Shown in pieces: positions 1-10,149 of a DNA stretch of 64,000 nt. Each line of letters begins with the position of its first letter. Position 1 is the first letter of the stretch. Source of the stretch: Micractinium sp. NFX-FRZ (taxonomy: Eukaryota; Chlorophyta; Trebouxiophyceae; Chlorellales; Chlorellaceae); contig JAPTJF010000210.1 in assembly GCA_029339195.1 (NCBI GenBank), positions 1 through 64,000 of the forward strand, read 5' to 3'. The position numbers and the translations under genes are program-made. The notes beneath the pieces were generated by a model. It searched no databases. It worked only from the letters and a program-made list of their open reading frames with translations, and had not been told where the DNA came from.

Positions 1-82
1 TGGCAGGATGGCTGGGAGGGATCCTGCAGGTCCCAGGATGCGGACAGGATTGCCACAGGATGCGCCCTTCTTCCCAGACTAG

Positions 83-247
83 TCAAAAGAATCGGCGCCA
101 CCGGAGGAGCAGGAGCAGGAGGAGGGGGAGGAGCAGGAGCGGGGCTCAGATGTGGATTGGGAGCCAACGACAAGGCAGGAGGCAGAGGCCGGGGGGGAGC
201 AGCAGGAGTGCTCCCACTGTGGCACTGACAGTGCGCCTGGTCGGGGG

Positions 248-279
<32 letters not shown>

Positions 280-1803
280 TGTGTGCTCCCACTGCGGCAT
301 TGACAGCACCTGCTACTGGCGGTGCCACCCCACCACCCACGAGCGGCTGTGCAACTCCTGCAGGCGGTACATGGACAAGCATGGCGGGCAGATGCGGCCG
401 GTCGGAGTGCAGTGCCTGCAGTGCAGCACTACCAGCCCGGGGCCCTACGTACGCGCGGCCTGGCGTCCCCACCCCGTCACCGGCGCGCTCTGGGTCTGCA
501 GCCCCTGCTTCTATGCGGCACAGGCCGGCTCACGGCAGTGCCTGGAGTGCGGCGCCACCCGCCCTGGCACTAGCAAGCACGCGTGCTGGAATCGCCACCC
601 TGCCACCGGTGCTGAGTGGCTGTGTGCGAGGTGCTATAACCATGCGTACTATAAGCAGCGGCAGCTGCACAGGCAGCAAGGAGAACAGGAGGGTGAGGAG
701 CAGCAGGGGCAGGAGGTTGACGCTGCCCCGCTCGCTGCAAAGCGCCAGCGCAGGGCGGAGCAGCAGGAGCAGCCTTCCCAGCAGGTGCATGCAGCGGTGG
801 GGGAGGGCAGTGCTGACGGTGCAGCGCACTCCTCCCAGTCAGCAGGAGGGATGGCAGCGGCAGCAGCATCAGACCCACCGGCCAGTGACCTGGGCAAGGC
901 AGCGCACCAGCGGCAGCAGCAGCAGCACCAACAGCAGTGCCTTCGTCGGCGGAATGCACAGCAGCTGTTGCAGCAGGTGGAGCAGGCACCGTTGCTGCCG
1001 GCAGAGACGCGGGTGCCGCAGGAGCAGCAGGCAGAGGCACACCAGCCACAGCAGCAGGAGCGGTAGGAGGAAGAGGTGGTGGCAGTGCAGCAGGAAGCTC
1101 AGCAGGCACAGCACATGGCAGCACAGCAGCCGCAGCACCTGCAGCCAGACGTGTTCAGGCTGATGCTAGGGGCAGCTGCAGTGGCTGCAGTCGCCGCAAG
1201 CAGGAAAGCAGCCGCCCAGCCAGCCGGCCCACAGCACCCGCAACAGGAGCAGCAGCGGCAGCCCCAGCAGCTGCCGGCGCAGGAGCAGCAACAGCAGCAA
1301 CCACAGCCCCAGTCTCCCCACCTCCAGCAGCCCCCGCCTGACCTCTTCATGCTGCTGCTGGAGACGGCAGGCTTCGTGGGCGCCGCCGCCGCTGGCCTTA
1401 CCGGCGAGCTGGTGGCCCGCTTCTCAGCGCTGCTGGACAAGCTGCCGCCGGAGCAGCAGGCGGTCAAAGTGAGGTAGGGCAGCATGGGCAGCGTATTGGG
1501 ATGGATTTTTTGACGCCATGAGCGTGCAGAGGCTACAGGGTGGGAGTTTCTGTCAGCAGCTCGAGTGCCTGGCAAGCCCTGCTCAGCCATTAAACCCGAC
1601 CCCTTTCTGGCACTTTCAGACGGATGCCAGCACGCTGACGTCCTCCTTTTTTTTACATGCATCGGCGGCTTCCCACACGCTTGACCCACCCTGCGCACGC
1701 ATGCGTGCAGGAGGCCCGCCTGCGGGCGCTGCTGCAGCGGGGCATGCTGAGGGAGGCGGCCCTGCTGATGGCCACCGCCCTGCAGCTGGAGGGGGTCGCC
1801 TGA
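83..1803 (+). CDS. GATA-type zinc-finger protein, 5' end incomplete, one internal in-frame stop
   Basis: Probable DNA-binding transcription regulator. The frame open from about 83 encodes a half finger (CSHCGTDS), a nine-Gln run, then a canonical GATA finger with spacing C-x2-C-x18-C-x2-C (CSHCGIDS...LCNSC, about 288-363). Two longer-loop versions with 24 residues between Cys pairs follow (CLQC...CSPC and CLEC...CARC, to about 635). Gln-rich sequence continues to a TAG at 1064-1066. The same frame resumes at once as Gln-rich sequence with LLLETAGFVG and continues to a donor at 1469. The next exon, 1711-1800, joins in phase 0 (EARLRALLQRGMLREAALLM) and ends at TGA 1801-1803. A stop at 80-82 means the real 5' exon boundary lies inside 83 to about 200, with upstream exon(s) probably outside the window. 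The 1064 stop may be removed by an intron I cannot place, or the gene may be damaged. Family call firm, gene model weak. Confidence 0.6.
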
Positions 1804-2212
1804 GCCCGGGGCCGGAGCCAGCCAGCCAGCCACTGCTCAGAGCGGCCGGCAGCTGCTCCTGATGCAGCCAGTAAGCCACGTCCCCTGCCGGAGCAGCTAG
1901 ACTGGCAGAGTGGCAGTGTGGATGGTCGTGCTGAAGAGCTGGGCAGCGCACCTGGGGGGGAGAGACGGCCCTGGAGAGCACCCCCCGTGGGCAACAGACC
2001 TCTCGTTTGATCCCCTTCTTATCGCAGTAATTGCTTTCCCCAACATCCCATCGGTTTGCTAAGCCCGCGGCTGCACTCCCTCCGGCCCCGCAGGCCTCCC
2101 CGCAGGCACCCGCCCTGCCCCGTCCCGCCTTGCCCCGCCTGCCCCGTCCTGACTCATGACATGCCCGCCTCCAGGCTGCTCCCTGCCATTGCTCCGATCT
2201 CTCTCTCCTGTT
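1804..2212. other. 3' flank of the GATA gene, no gene seen
   Basis: Low-complexity C-rich sequence. Open frames here have no recognisable domain and no consistent splice structure. It probably holds the 3' UTR of the upstream gene. Confidence 0.5.
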
Positions 2213-2839
2213 AGGCCAGACAAACTGGATTCTTAGATGAGGCTGGCCCCCCCCCCTCGGAATCGGCTCCCCCTGGGGTTCGTTCGTTGTGTACCAGGAA
2301 GTGACAAAAAGGCACAGAAAAGGGGCGGCAGCGCCACGAGAGAGCCGGCAGGGCGGCTGGTGCGAGAAGGCTGTTGAAATAATGACTGAAAATGAGGTGT
2401 TTACAGTGTAGTTTTCGCCCTGGAGCTGCCCTGCGCCTCCACGGCATGCCACGTGGCATATATGTCTTTCCTCGGGGCTAGGCGGCCCTTTGGGAAGTCT
2501 TGTCGGCTGTGAAATCGTGCACTTGGCAAGGGAGAACAAGTGATGCGGACAAGTAGCATTGATTGCCCCTCATGGAGGTGGGAGAGCGGGGGGCACCCCA
2601 GCACTTGCAGCGTCAGCCCGTGCGGGTCATTCAATCTGCTGCGCTTCCCCATCCAAATAGTGTGCGACGCGTGCAACCCTCTGTACATGGCCCAGCATGA
2701 TGCATCGGCATAGAACAGGGCTTTGGAGCTGTCCCACAGCCAGCAACGAAAAAGGCCAACGAACGACAGTCTCCCCTCCCCCCCGTCAGTTGGCTGCCAG
2801 GATGGGCAGCCTCATCTAAGAATCCAGTTTGTCTGGCCT
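2213..2839. mobile_element. 627-bp segment bounded by perfect 33-bp inverted repeats, possible non-autonomous element
   Basis: The 33 bases at 2213-2245 (beginning AGGCCAGACAAACTGG) recur as an exact reverse complement at 2807-2839. The 561 bp between show no recognisable coding region or transposase motif. Flanking bases are TT on the left and TA on the right, so no clear target-site duplication is visible. Exact long terminal inverted repeats around a short non-coding core resemble a MITE. Two inverted fragments of a longer, partly lost sequence would look the same. Confidence 0.5.
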
Positions 2840-3252
2840 TACACCCCCAACGCACCTCCTGCCTGCTCAGTGTCCTTGCGTCAAGGCCCCCTGTGCACCT
2901 CGCCTTTAATGCCATGCACAGGTGCGGCACATCAGCGCCCCCCTGCCTCCCGCCGCTTAACCCTGTGGCTGACCTCCGCTGTCACCCCACTTCCCGACTG
3001 CTTCTTTCCAGCCGCCCCTTGCATCTCTTTTGCTCCTCTGTCTGTCCAACATCTCCACCTCTCCCAGCTCTGTTCAAATCCCCTGTGCGCTCTCGAGGTC
3101 GACGTCTATGTGGCGTTACATGCGGTAGAGGCGCGGTGCGCATGTCACGCCACGGCTGCTGCTGCGGTGGCACAGAAGGCCCCCCAGGGCGCCAACGGCG
3201 GCGAGGCTGCACGCCACTTCAACCGGCCGAGGGCGCACAGAGAGAGGGTTGC
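2840..3252. other. Intergenic stretch downstream of eL27
   Basis: No gene recognised. On the minus strand this is the 3' UTR and downstream flank of eL27, with a TGTAA signal at 3116-3120. A 39-nt patch at about 3098-3136 resembles, inverted, the sequence at about 2432-2470 (28 of 39 bases by eye). Confidence 0.5.
3116..3120 (-). terminator. Poly(A) signal TGTAA for eL27
   Basis: TTACA on the plus strand reads TGTAA on the minus strand, about 135 nt past the eL27 stop. TGTAA is the usual green-algal poly(A) signal. Confidence 0.55.
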
Positions 3253-5461
3253 TCAGAACCTGCAGGGGGGGCGGTGGGAAGGCAGGGAGCAGGCAGAGCA
3301 GGTTAATACGCAGGATCATATGGCAATGGGGCTGTACAGCCACGTGGGCTGGTGCACAACACATGCGCATCACGCATTCGACTCCCCCCGTACCACCATG
3401 TAACACTTTGGGCTCCCCCTTGCCCACTCTCCCAACAAGGAGAGCCCACTTGCCTGAGCTTGGTGAAGAACCACCTGCAAGGAAGACACGCCAGGGGGAG
3501 GGGGGGAGGCACAGGAGGGGTGAGCAGGTGCGAGTTGCCTGGCAAAGTCGGGCGCCACGAGGCAGCGCCACCTGGCACGCGCCGGCTGTGCCTGGCGGCT
3601 GGACTGCCGCAAGAGCTGCATGCCTCCCTGCCCGCTGAGCTTTGCGGCAGGAAAGCCAGCGCAGCCAACAGCCCCCCACCGCCTCCACTGCCGTCGCTGC
3701 CTTCCTCCGCCGCTCCCTGGCCTGCTTTGCTGCCAATATGCCTCCGCCCCAGCATCATGCAGCCGCCTGTACACCTCGCCTTCCCCCACCTCCGCCCCCA
3801 TGCCTCCCCCTCCCCCCCGCTCACCGGTTCTTCCCGCTCTTGAACTTCTCCTCCAGCAGCGCCTTGACCTCCTTGTTGGCCTCCTCCTTCTTGGTGCTGT
3901 TGTCGGCGCAGTCGGCGGACACCACGCCCTTGAGCTCCACCTCCAGGGTGTAGCGGGTGGGCATCAGGTGCTGGTAGTTGACCACCTTGATGAAAGTCTG
4001 TGGGCGGGAGAGGGGGGAGAGGGGAGGGGAGGAGGGGGAGGGGGTGGGGGGGGGGGAGGAGGAGGGAGCACTGCCGGTGAGGTTGCGGGCACAGGTGGGA
4101 GGGAGGGGGCAAGGCAGCCAGGAGTGGTGAGAAGCTGGGCTGCCGTGAAATGGAAGTGCTGCTGCTCAAGCCGGAGTGTGGCGCAAGGCACGTCGGCTGG
4201 CGCCGACGCTGCTCTGGGCTGCATGTGTGAACGGTCTGCTCCGGCTGCGGCTGGCTGCGCATGCCTCGCCAACATTGCTTGCGGGTTGCCTGCCTGCTGG
4301 GGTTCGCCGCGCCGCCGGGCCCCGCACCCCCATCCTGCTGCATGAACGCTGGCTGTTGCAGCACTCCAGCCGCACAGCTTGCCGCAGCACCCGAGTGCCA
4401 CTGCCTTTGCCCAAGAGCCCCTGGCCATGTTCGCCCCAGCTGCTGCCGTTCAATTCAGAGCTCTAGCCCGCTCTTGGCTGCTTGCTCCGGAAGGCACCCC
4501 CCCGCCGAGGCTTGCCAAGGCGGCTGCACCTGCTCCAGGCTGCTGCTCCGCTTTGCTGCACTGCTGTGTGCAATGAAGACGCCTCCCCGCCGCTGTTCCT
4601 GCTGCCTTCCCACTCCTGCGCTGTCGGGAAACTCCACTCGATGCCCCCGCTGCCCCGGCTCCTGCCGGCCCCCTACCTTCATGCTAGAGCGGCGGGCCTG
4701 GGTCTTCTGGGACGACCGCTTGATCACCTGCAGGCGCATGCACAGAGTACAATAGTGAGCATCGCAATCGATTGCGATTGCAGGCAGGAGGCAGCCTGCG
4801 CCAGACACGCTCCTCGGGCCGTCGGCAGAGTGCCCCGCGCACATTGCCGCTCCCATATTGATCTCATGCCTGCTCGCTCACATCTGAGCCCAGCGGCTGC
4901 CTGCCTGCTCCCTGCTGCGGTGCCCCTGTGCGCCTGCTCCTCTCGGCTTCCCTGCCCCAGTGCTGCCTCCCCGTGCTACCCCCGTGCTGCGCCCCGTGCT
5001 GCCTGCCCCCCCGTGCTACCTGCTCCCCGTGCTGCCTGCCCCCCATGCTGCCCCCTGTGCTGCCTGGCCCCCGTGCTGCCTGCCCCCCATGCTGCCTGCC
5101 CCCCGTGCTGCCCGTGCTGCCCTGCCCTGCCCCCCCCCCATGCCCGCCCCACCTTCCGGGGCTCCTTGGAGAGGCCGCACACCAGGGCGTGGCCGTAGGG
5201 GCGGCTGCTGGTGCCGTCATCGTAGTTCTTGACGATGACCGCCTTCTTGCCGGCGTAGCGGCCGGACAGAAGGATCACAACCTTGCCGGGCTGCGGGGCA
5301 CGACAGGGGGCGGGGCGGCGGGGCGCGTCGGCGGCCGGGCAGCAGCGAGACGCGGCGGCAGCGTATGAGGCAGCAGGAGCGGCAGCAAGCGTGGCGGCAT
5401 GTATGTACTGCATCACTTCAAGAGAAGCTGTGTGCTATTCACCTTGAGGAACTTCACCATC
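3253..5461 (-). CDS. RPL27: 60S ribosomal protein L27 (eL27)
   Basis: Component of the cytosolic large ribosomal subunit. Coding exons, minus strand: 5461-5444, 5290-5153, 4727-4677, 3997-3825, 3474-3454 and 3259-3253, giving 135 aa, the usual eL27 length. It starts MVKFLK, followed by [20 protein letters not shown] and [15 protein letters not shown] (KOW region), then [29 protein letters not shown] and the family-typical end [12 protein letters not shown]. The last coding exon is only 7 nt (GTTCTGA): one base completes Arg, then Phe and stop. The intron before it begins GCAAGT rather than GT. The 4955-5130 intron region is a CCCCGTGCTGCCTGCC-like minisatellite. All phases close and every family landmark is present. 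The gene is divergent from the CDP-diacylglycerol synthase gene and probably shares its upstream region. Confidence 0.97.
4955..5130. repeat. C-rich minisatellite in an eL27 intron
   Basis: About ten imperfect copies of a unit near CCCCGTGCTGCCTGCC lie in the intron between the 5290-5153 and 4727-4677 exons. Confidence 0.85.
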
Positions 5462-6077
5462 TTGGCGCTCCCTTGCCCTGCACGCACAGCAGCAGCAACA
5501 AAGCAAGCAGCACTTGAGCAGCAGGCAAGCGGGCGGCGGGCCGCATGTTGGGGCGGCGGTGATGCAGGGCGGCCAGCTGCAGCACGTTGGCCCCGCTGAT
5601 GCATCAGCTGTGCAGCCTGGACGGGCGCCAGAGAGGGCCTCCTCCGTGCTGCTGCCTGCGCTCTTCGCCGCCTCGCCATGTGGCAGCGGCCAGGGAGCGC
5701 CATGCGTTCCCCGCTGCCTGCTGCCGCTACTTGCTGCTGCGGACATCGACCCAGACCCCGCAGCCGGCCTATGCGGGGCTGCGCCGCTGAGGGAGGCATG
5801 GCAGGCGATGCCCGGCGGCCCCTGCGCACCTCGTCTGACAACCGGCGCCAGTCAAAGAGGACGTCCGCCTCTCGCCTTGGCGGCCATGAGCCGCCGAGCC
5901 GTGCTGCGTTGCATGCTGGCGACCCGGGCATGCGTGGAGGGAAGCAGGCACCCTCTCGGGCGCCGCAATTGCAACGATCGTAGAGCGAACATCGCATTTG
6001 GGAGTCTTACAGACCAGGCGAGCGCCCTCCCGCGACAGCCACTCTTCGAGCCCACTCTTGAAGCGCTATCGGCAGCA
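5462..6077. promoter_or_regulatory. Shared upstream region of eL27 (-) and CDP-DAG synthase (+)
   Basis: 616 bp between the two start codons of divergent genes. It should contain both promoters and 5' UTRs. In-frame ATGs at 5886 and 5916 precede the chosen synthase start. No individual promoter element can be assigned from sequence alone. Confidence 0.5.
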
Positions 6078-8794
6078 ATGGGCGGCCTCCTGTTGGGCCA
6101 GGTCGCCTGCGCGCCGTGCACAGCAAGCAGCCAGGCCTCGTTGAGCAGCAGATCGACCAGGCAGCAGCCCAGGGGCCTCCTCCCCCTGGCAGCCCAGCAG
6201 CGGCGCCTGGCTTTCGGCAGCAGCGGTCGCAGCGGCAGCAGCAACAGCGCGTGCGAGGCGCGATGGCGGTACAGGCGCCCGCAGCAGCGTGAGGCAGCGG
6301 CGTCGGCAGACGCCGACGCTGCCGCCTCGCTGGCAGCGGCGGCGGAGCAGCAGCAACAGCAGCAACAGGATGGTGTGCAGCAGCCAGTAGCAGCAGCAGC
6401 AGAAGCAGTGGTGGCAGCAGCAGACGGAGCAGCAGCATCAGCGGCAGCAGCAGCAGGAGCTGCCGCCGGCACCGTTGCGGCTGCGGCGGACGCAGCGGCC
6501 GGCGGCGAGGCAGCGCCGAAGAAGAAGGGGGGCAGCCTAGCCAAGCGTGTCGTGTTTGGTGTCATCCTGGGCCTCAGCGGTGCGGCAGTCATCATCATCG
6601 GCGGCTGGGTGTATGGCGCGGTGGCGTGCCTGGCGGCATTCCAGCTGTCGCAGGTGTGCTGGGTGGGCGGGCTGGGCGCTGCCGCACGCAGGCAGACGCT
6701 CAGGGAGCGGCGTTGCTTGCCCCAGCTTGCTGAGCGTCTTTCGTGTTCACAAATCCTGGCGCATCCTGTCTTGCAGCCGCTGCCGCTGCTGCCGCCGCCG
6801 CTTGGCTCACCACTTCCAGCCTCTTCCCGATGCCGCCCTATTTTCAACCCCCATCCCCCGCCCCCTCCCTCCCCTCCCCCGCCGCCGCCGCCCCGCAGGA
6901 GTACCTGGGCCTGGTGGGCGCCAAGGGCATTGCCAAGGGCAACCCGCCGCCACCCGCCATCGTGCGCAACTTCATCTCCCTCCTCTGCGTCGTGCTCAAC
7001 GCGTGGGTGTTCATCACAAACGGGCGGGCGGCCAGCGCGATGGCCGTCGCCTCCTTCATGTGCCTCTCACTGCAGCTGCTGGCGGTGCGCAAGCCCCGCT
7101 TTGCGCAGCTCACCTCGTCCGTCTTCGGCCTCTTCTACTGCGGTGAGCTGGCGCGGAAGGCAGGGAGCGCGAGAGGGTGCGCATCAGGCAATGGGGAGAC
7201 AGGCAGCTAGCTGGCAACGTCAGGCAGGCAGCTAGCTCGCTTTCTGCCTGCCTGCCTGCCCATCGCACCCGCCGGCACGGCACCGCTCTGACCGCCCTCT
7301 CTGTACTGGCCCCATCCTTCCCCCCTCTCAGGCTACCTGCCCAGCTTCTGGATCAAGCTGCGCCTGATGTCGGTGCCGGCGGTGAACAGCGCGGGGCTGG
7401 CCGCCGCTGTGCCCGCTGTGCTGGGCGGCCCCACGCACCTCACCGTGGGCCTGCTGGCCGCCTTCACAGCCGTCTCATGCATCATTGCAGCCGACACGGG
7501 CGCCTACTTCACCGGCAAGTCGTTTGGGCGCACGCAGGTGAGCTAAGCGGGGTGTGCGGGCCAGGCAGGGCGGGGGAGAGCTGGATGTGCTGGCCAGGCA
7601 GGGCGGGCGGGCGGGGGTGGGCCAAGGCCCGGGCGTCGCCTGGGGTGGTCAGAGAGCTAGCAACAGCTGGCGGTGGGTTGGCTGGCGGATCTTGCTGGGA
7701 GTAGGAACGCTGCGGCTCCTGCACGCTGTGCTTTGCACACGCATGTGCCTAGGCTTGCATGCACGCACGTTGCATGCACGCGTGCGTGCATGACCACGCC
7801 AGCCGATGAAGCACAACAGTGACCCCCTTGTGCCCTCTTGTCCCCCGCCGCTCCCCCGCAGCTGTCGTCTGTGAGCCCCAAGAAGACTGTGGAGGGGGCG
7901 GTGGGCGGGCTGCTCAGCAGCATCGCCGTGGCGCTGGGCCTCTACAAGGTGCGACAGCGGCGGCGGTGGCGGTGCGCCCCTGGGCATGGCATGGGGGGTT
8001 GAAGGATGGGGTGCAGGCCGGGGGGGCAGGGTGGAGGGCCAGGCCGAGTGTTGGCCCCCCTGCAGTTTGCGTGGCCCCTGTGCTCCGTGCTGGGAAGGCA
8101 GCGCCCCCCGCCCTGCCCTCGCCACCCCCCCCCAGCCCCACCCTACTGCGCCCCCTGCCTGCCTGCCTGCCTCCCAACCAGCCCCACCCACCGCGCTCCC
8201 TGCCCGCCGCCCGGATCCCGCCCCGCCCCGCCCCGCTGTGCAGACCCTGGGCTGGCCCCACAACTCGCTGGATGCCGCCGCCCTGGGCACCATTGTCTTC
8301 TTCGCCTCCCTGTTTGGCGACCTGATTGAGAGCGTGATCAAGCGGGATGCGGGGCTGAAGGACGCGTCCAACCTCATCCCCGGGCACGGCGGCCTGCTGG
8401 ACCGCCTCGACTCGTATCTGTTCACTGGCGCCTGCGTCTACTTCTGGAGCAAGTGAGCAAGGGCAGCTGGGGAGAGCGGCGGGCTGGCTGCTTGCAGTGG
8501 GGTTCGTTCCGGGCGTGCCCGGCAGGCAGGGTTGCGGTGGGGTGCGGTGGAAACTCCTCGCCGCTGTCTGCGGCTTCAGGAACAGGTGCCAGAGGGGTGT
8601 GCTGCGATTGCTGGTGTGGTGGCAGCTGCCCGGCAGCAGTGAGCCTACGCTGTAGACGGCACGCTGTACAATGTATTGCGCAGTCCCCAGCGTCGCCCTG
8701 CCTTGCTTGTGTTGACCTTCAGCTGCGCCCTCCTTTGGCCCCTGGCCCCGCCCGCCGTGTGCGCAGGTTTGTGCTGTCCAGCTTTGGCATCTGA
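6078..8794 (+). CDS. Phosphatidate cytidylyltransferase (CDP-diacylglycerol synthase), probably plastid-targeted
   Basis: Makes CDP-diacylglycerol from CTP and phosphatidic acid, the precursor of phosphatidylglycerol and phosphatidylinositol. It is an integral membrane enzyme. Exons: 6078-6653, 6899-7142, 7332-7537, 7862-7948, 8244-8452 and 8767-8794, all GT-AG, 449 aa. Residues 1 to about 60 ([20 protein letters not shown]..., rich in Ser, Ala and Arg) look like a transit peptide. A Gln/Ala-rich linker, [10 protein letters not shown] and several membrane segments follow. The CTP-transferase signature is complete near the C-terminus: [20 protein letters not shown], then GLLDRLD. In-frame ATGs upstream at 5886 and 5916 would lengthen the N-terminus. 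I chose 6078 because a transit-like sequence begins there. The last exon adds only VLSSFGI after a split Lys codon and Phe. Confidence 0.93.
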
Positions 8795-8990
8795 GCGCGC
8801 TCGCTGCCTGCCGGCAGCCAAGCAGAGAGGGCTGGGGCCGGCTCCCGCTGCCGCAGCGCAGCCTGCCAATGGCATACGGCATGCCGAGGGCCGGCCAGTC
8901 GGCTGTCATGCTGCCCCCCGGCATGGCCATGCTGCAGGCTGAGCCGAAGGAGCGCCCAGCCTGCTCACCCCGCGACTGTGACCCATCTTG

Positions 8991-8995
8991 TGTAA
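8991..8995 (+). terminator. Poly(A) signal TGTAA for CDP-DAG synthase
   Basis: TGTAA 197 nt past the stop codon. A second copy lies near 9246. Confidence 0.5.
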
Positions 8996-9440
8996 ACCCC
9001 TCTTCTTTTCTGGGCCTGCTCCTGAAACTCCCCCATTGAATTGTTAGATCTCCTCCCTCCCTCCGTCTGTCCTCTCCTGCCCCGCCCCGGAGGGCCCTCG
9101 CCCGCCCTCCCCAGTTTTCCCACCGCAGCGGCCTTCCGACTTGTCCCCCAGCTCTCCCCCTGTTGCACAGTGCCCCCACCCGCGGGGTAACCATTTCACG
9201 CCCCTCACGGGAGACGCTCACGGCACCAACTCACCCCCCGATCCGTGTAACGCCGCCAAGCAGAAAGAGACAGGCAGGCATGCGTGCTGGTGCTGCTGGA
9301 GCGAGACTCGCATGCATGCTGGTGCTGCTGTGTGGGTGTCTCAAGTGGCCTACTGGTTGCCTGCCTCCCTGTGCGGCGCGGCACGATGGATAGATGTGGG
9401 GGTCCTGCCCCGCAAGACGTGCGCTCCTACAAAACCCCAG

Positions 9441-9550
9441 CACTGGTTGGCTCTGTGCACAACAGGCGGGAGCAGGCTGTAGTACCCGAGCACCGGTCGG
9501 CTCTTTGCACAACAGGCGGGGGCAGGCTGTAGTGCCTCCTGGTTGGCTGG
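9441..9550. repeat. 50-bp tandem repeat, two full copies and a partial third
   Basis: Units begin CACTGGTTGGCTCTGTGCAC at 9441 and CACCGGTCGGCTCTTTGCAC at 9491, each followed by AACAGGCGGG and GCAGGCTGTAGT. A truncated GGTTGGCTGG continues at 9541. Confidence 0.9.
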
Positions 9551-9951
9551 CTGTCCAGCTGGGGAGACGCATGGTACCGTGCCGTGCAACCAGCAGGCAT
9601 GCAGGCGGCAGTGATGCAGGCGGGCGCAGGGGGGCCTCAGACGCATTCGTTTCAGCACTCGCTGCTCTGGAATGAGTGGTAGAGCAAGTAAGACTGGTGC
9701 CAGAATGACGGTTCATCAACAGCCGGCGCAGGGGAGCGCATGGGTGCAGGCACGGCAGGCGTGGCATGTATGCAAGCGGGCGCGATGGCCAGGCAGCAGG
9801 CGGGCAGGCAGACAGCTGTCGCTACAAAGAACACCCTCTCCAGCCGTCACCACCGTCTGCCCTGCTCCTGCGTAACTCCCGGTGTGTGCGTGCGACTGAG
9901 GTGTTGGCTTGCGAGTGCCAGTGCGGTGGGAGCCGCTGGCTAGCGTGTGCG

Positions 9952-9956
9952 TTACA
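9952..9956 (-). terminator. Poly(A) signal TGTAA for eL31
   Basis: TTACA on the plus strand, 194 nt beyond the eL31 stop in its direction of transcription. Confidence 0.5.
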
Positions 9957-10149
9957 CACAGAAGAAGAAGTGGGGCTGCAAGAGGGGGCTGCCCATCGGA
10001 TCGCACGCGCCGCCGCCTGCCGCCGCGGCCGCTAGGGGAGGGAGAGGCGCCGCGGGCGGGGCGCGGCGCGGCGCCGCCGGGCGGCTGGGACCGGGCAGCA
10101 AGCCGGGCTGCTGGCTGCAGGGTGCTTATACCTTTGAGAGGCAGTAAGC

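Larger units (their letters stand above)
8795..10149. other. Convergent intergenic region, no gene recognised
   Basis: Holds the 3' UTRs of the CDP-DAG synthase (+) and eL31 (-). Open frames here lack domains and codon signal. Two short direct repeats of GCATG(C)...GTGCTGGTGCTGCTG occur at about 9275-9330, and a 50-bp tandem repeat starts at 9441. Confidence 0.6.

Noticed and set aside
1064..1066. Selenocysteine or stop recoding in the GATA gene
   Set aside because: The codon is TAG, not TGA, and nothing suggests recoding. An intron or a mutation is simpler.
5852..6847. 331-aa minus-strand open frame across the CDP-DAG synthase N-terminus
   Set aside because: Mirror of the Ala/Gln-rich coding strand. 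GC-rich GCN repeats keep the opposite strand open. No domain and no splice logic.
7914..9221. 435-aa minus-strand open frame
   Set aside because: Overlaps the conserved C-terminal exons of the CDP-DAG synthase on the other strand and shows no family motif.
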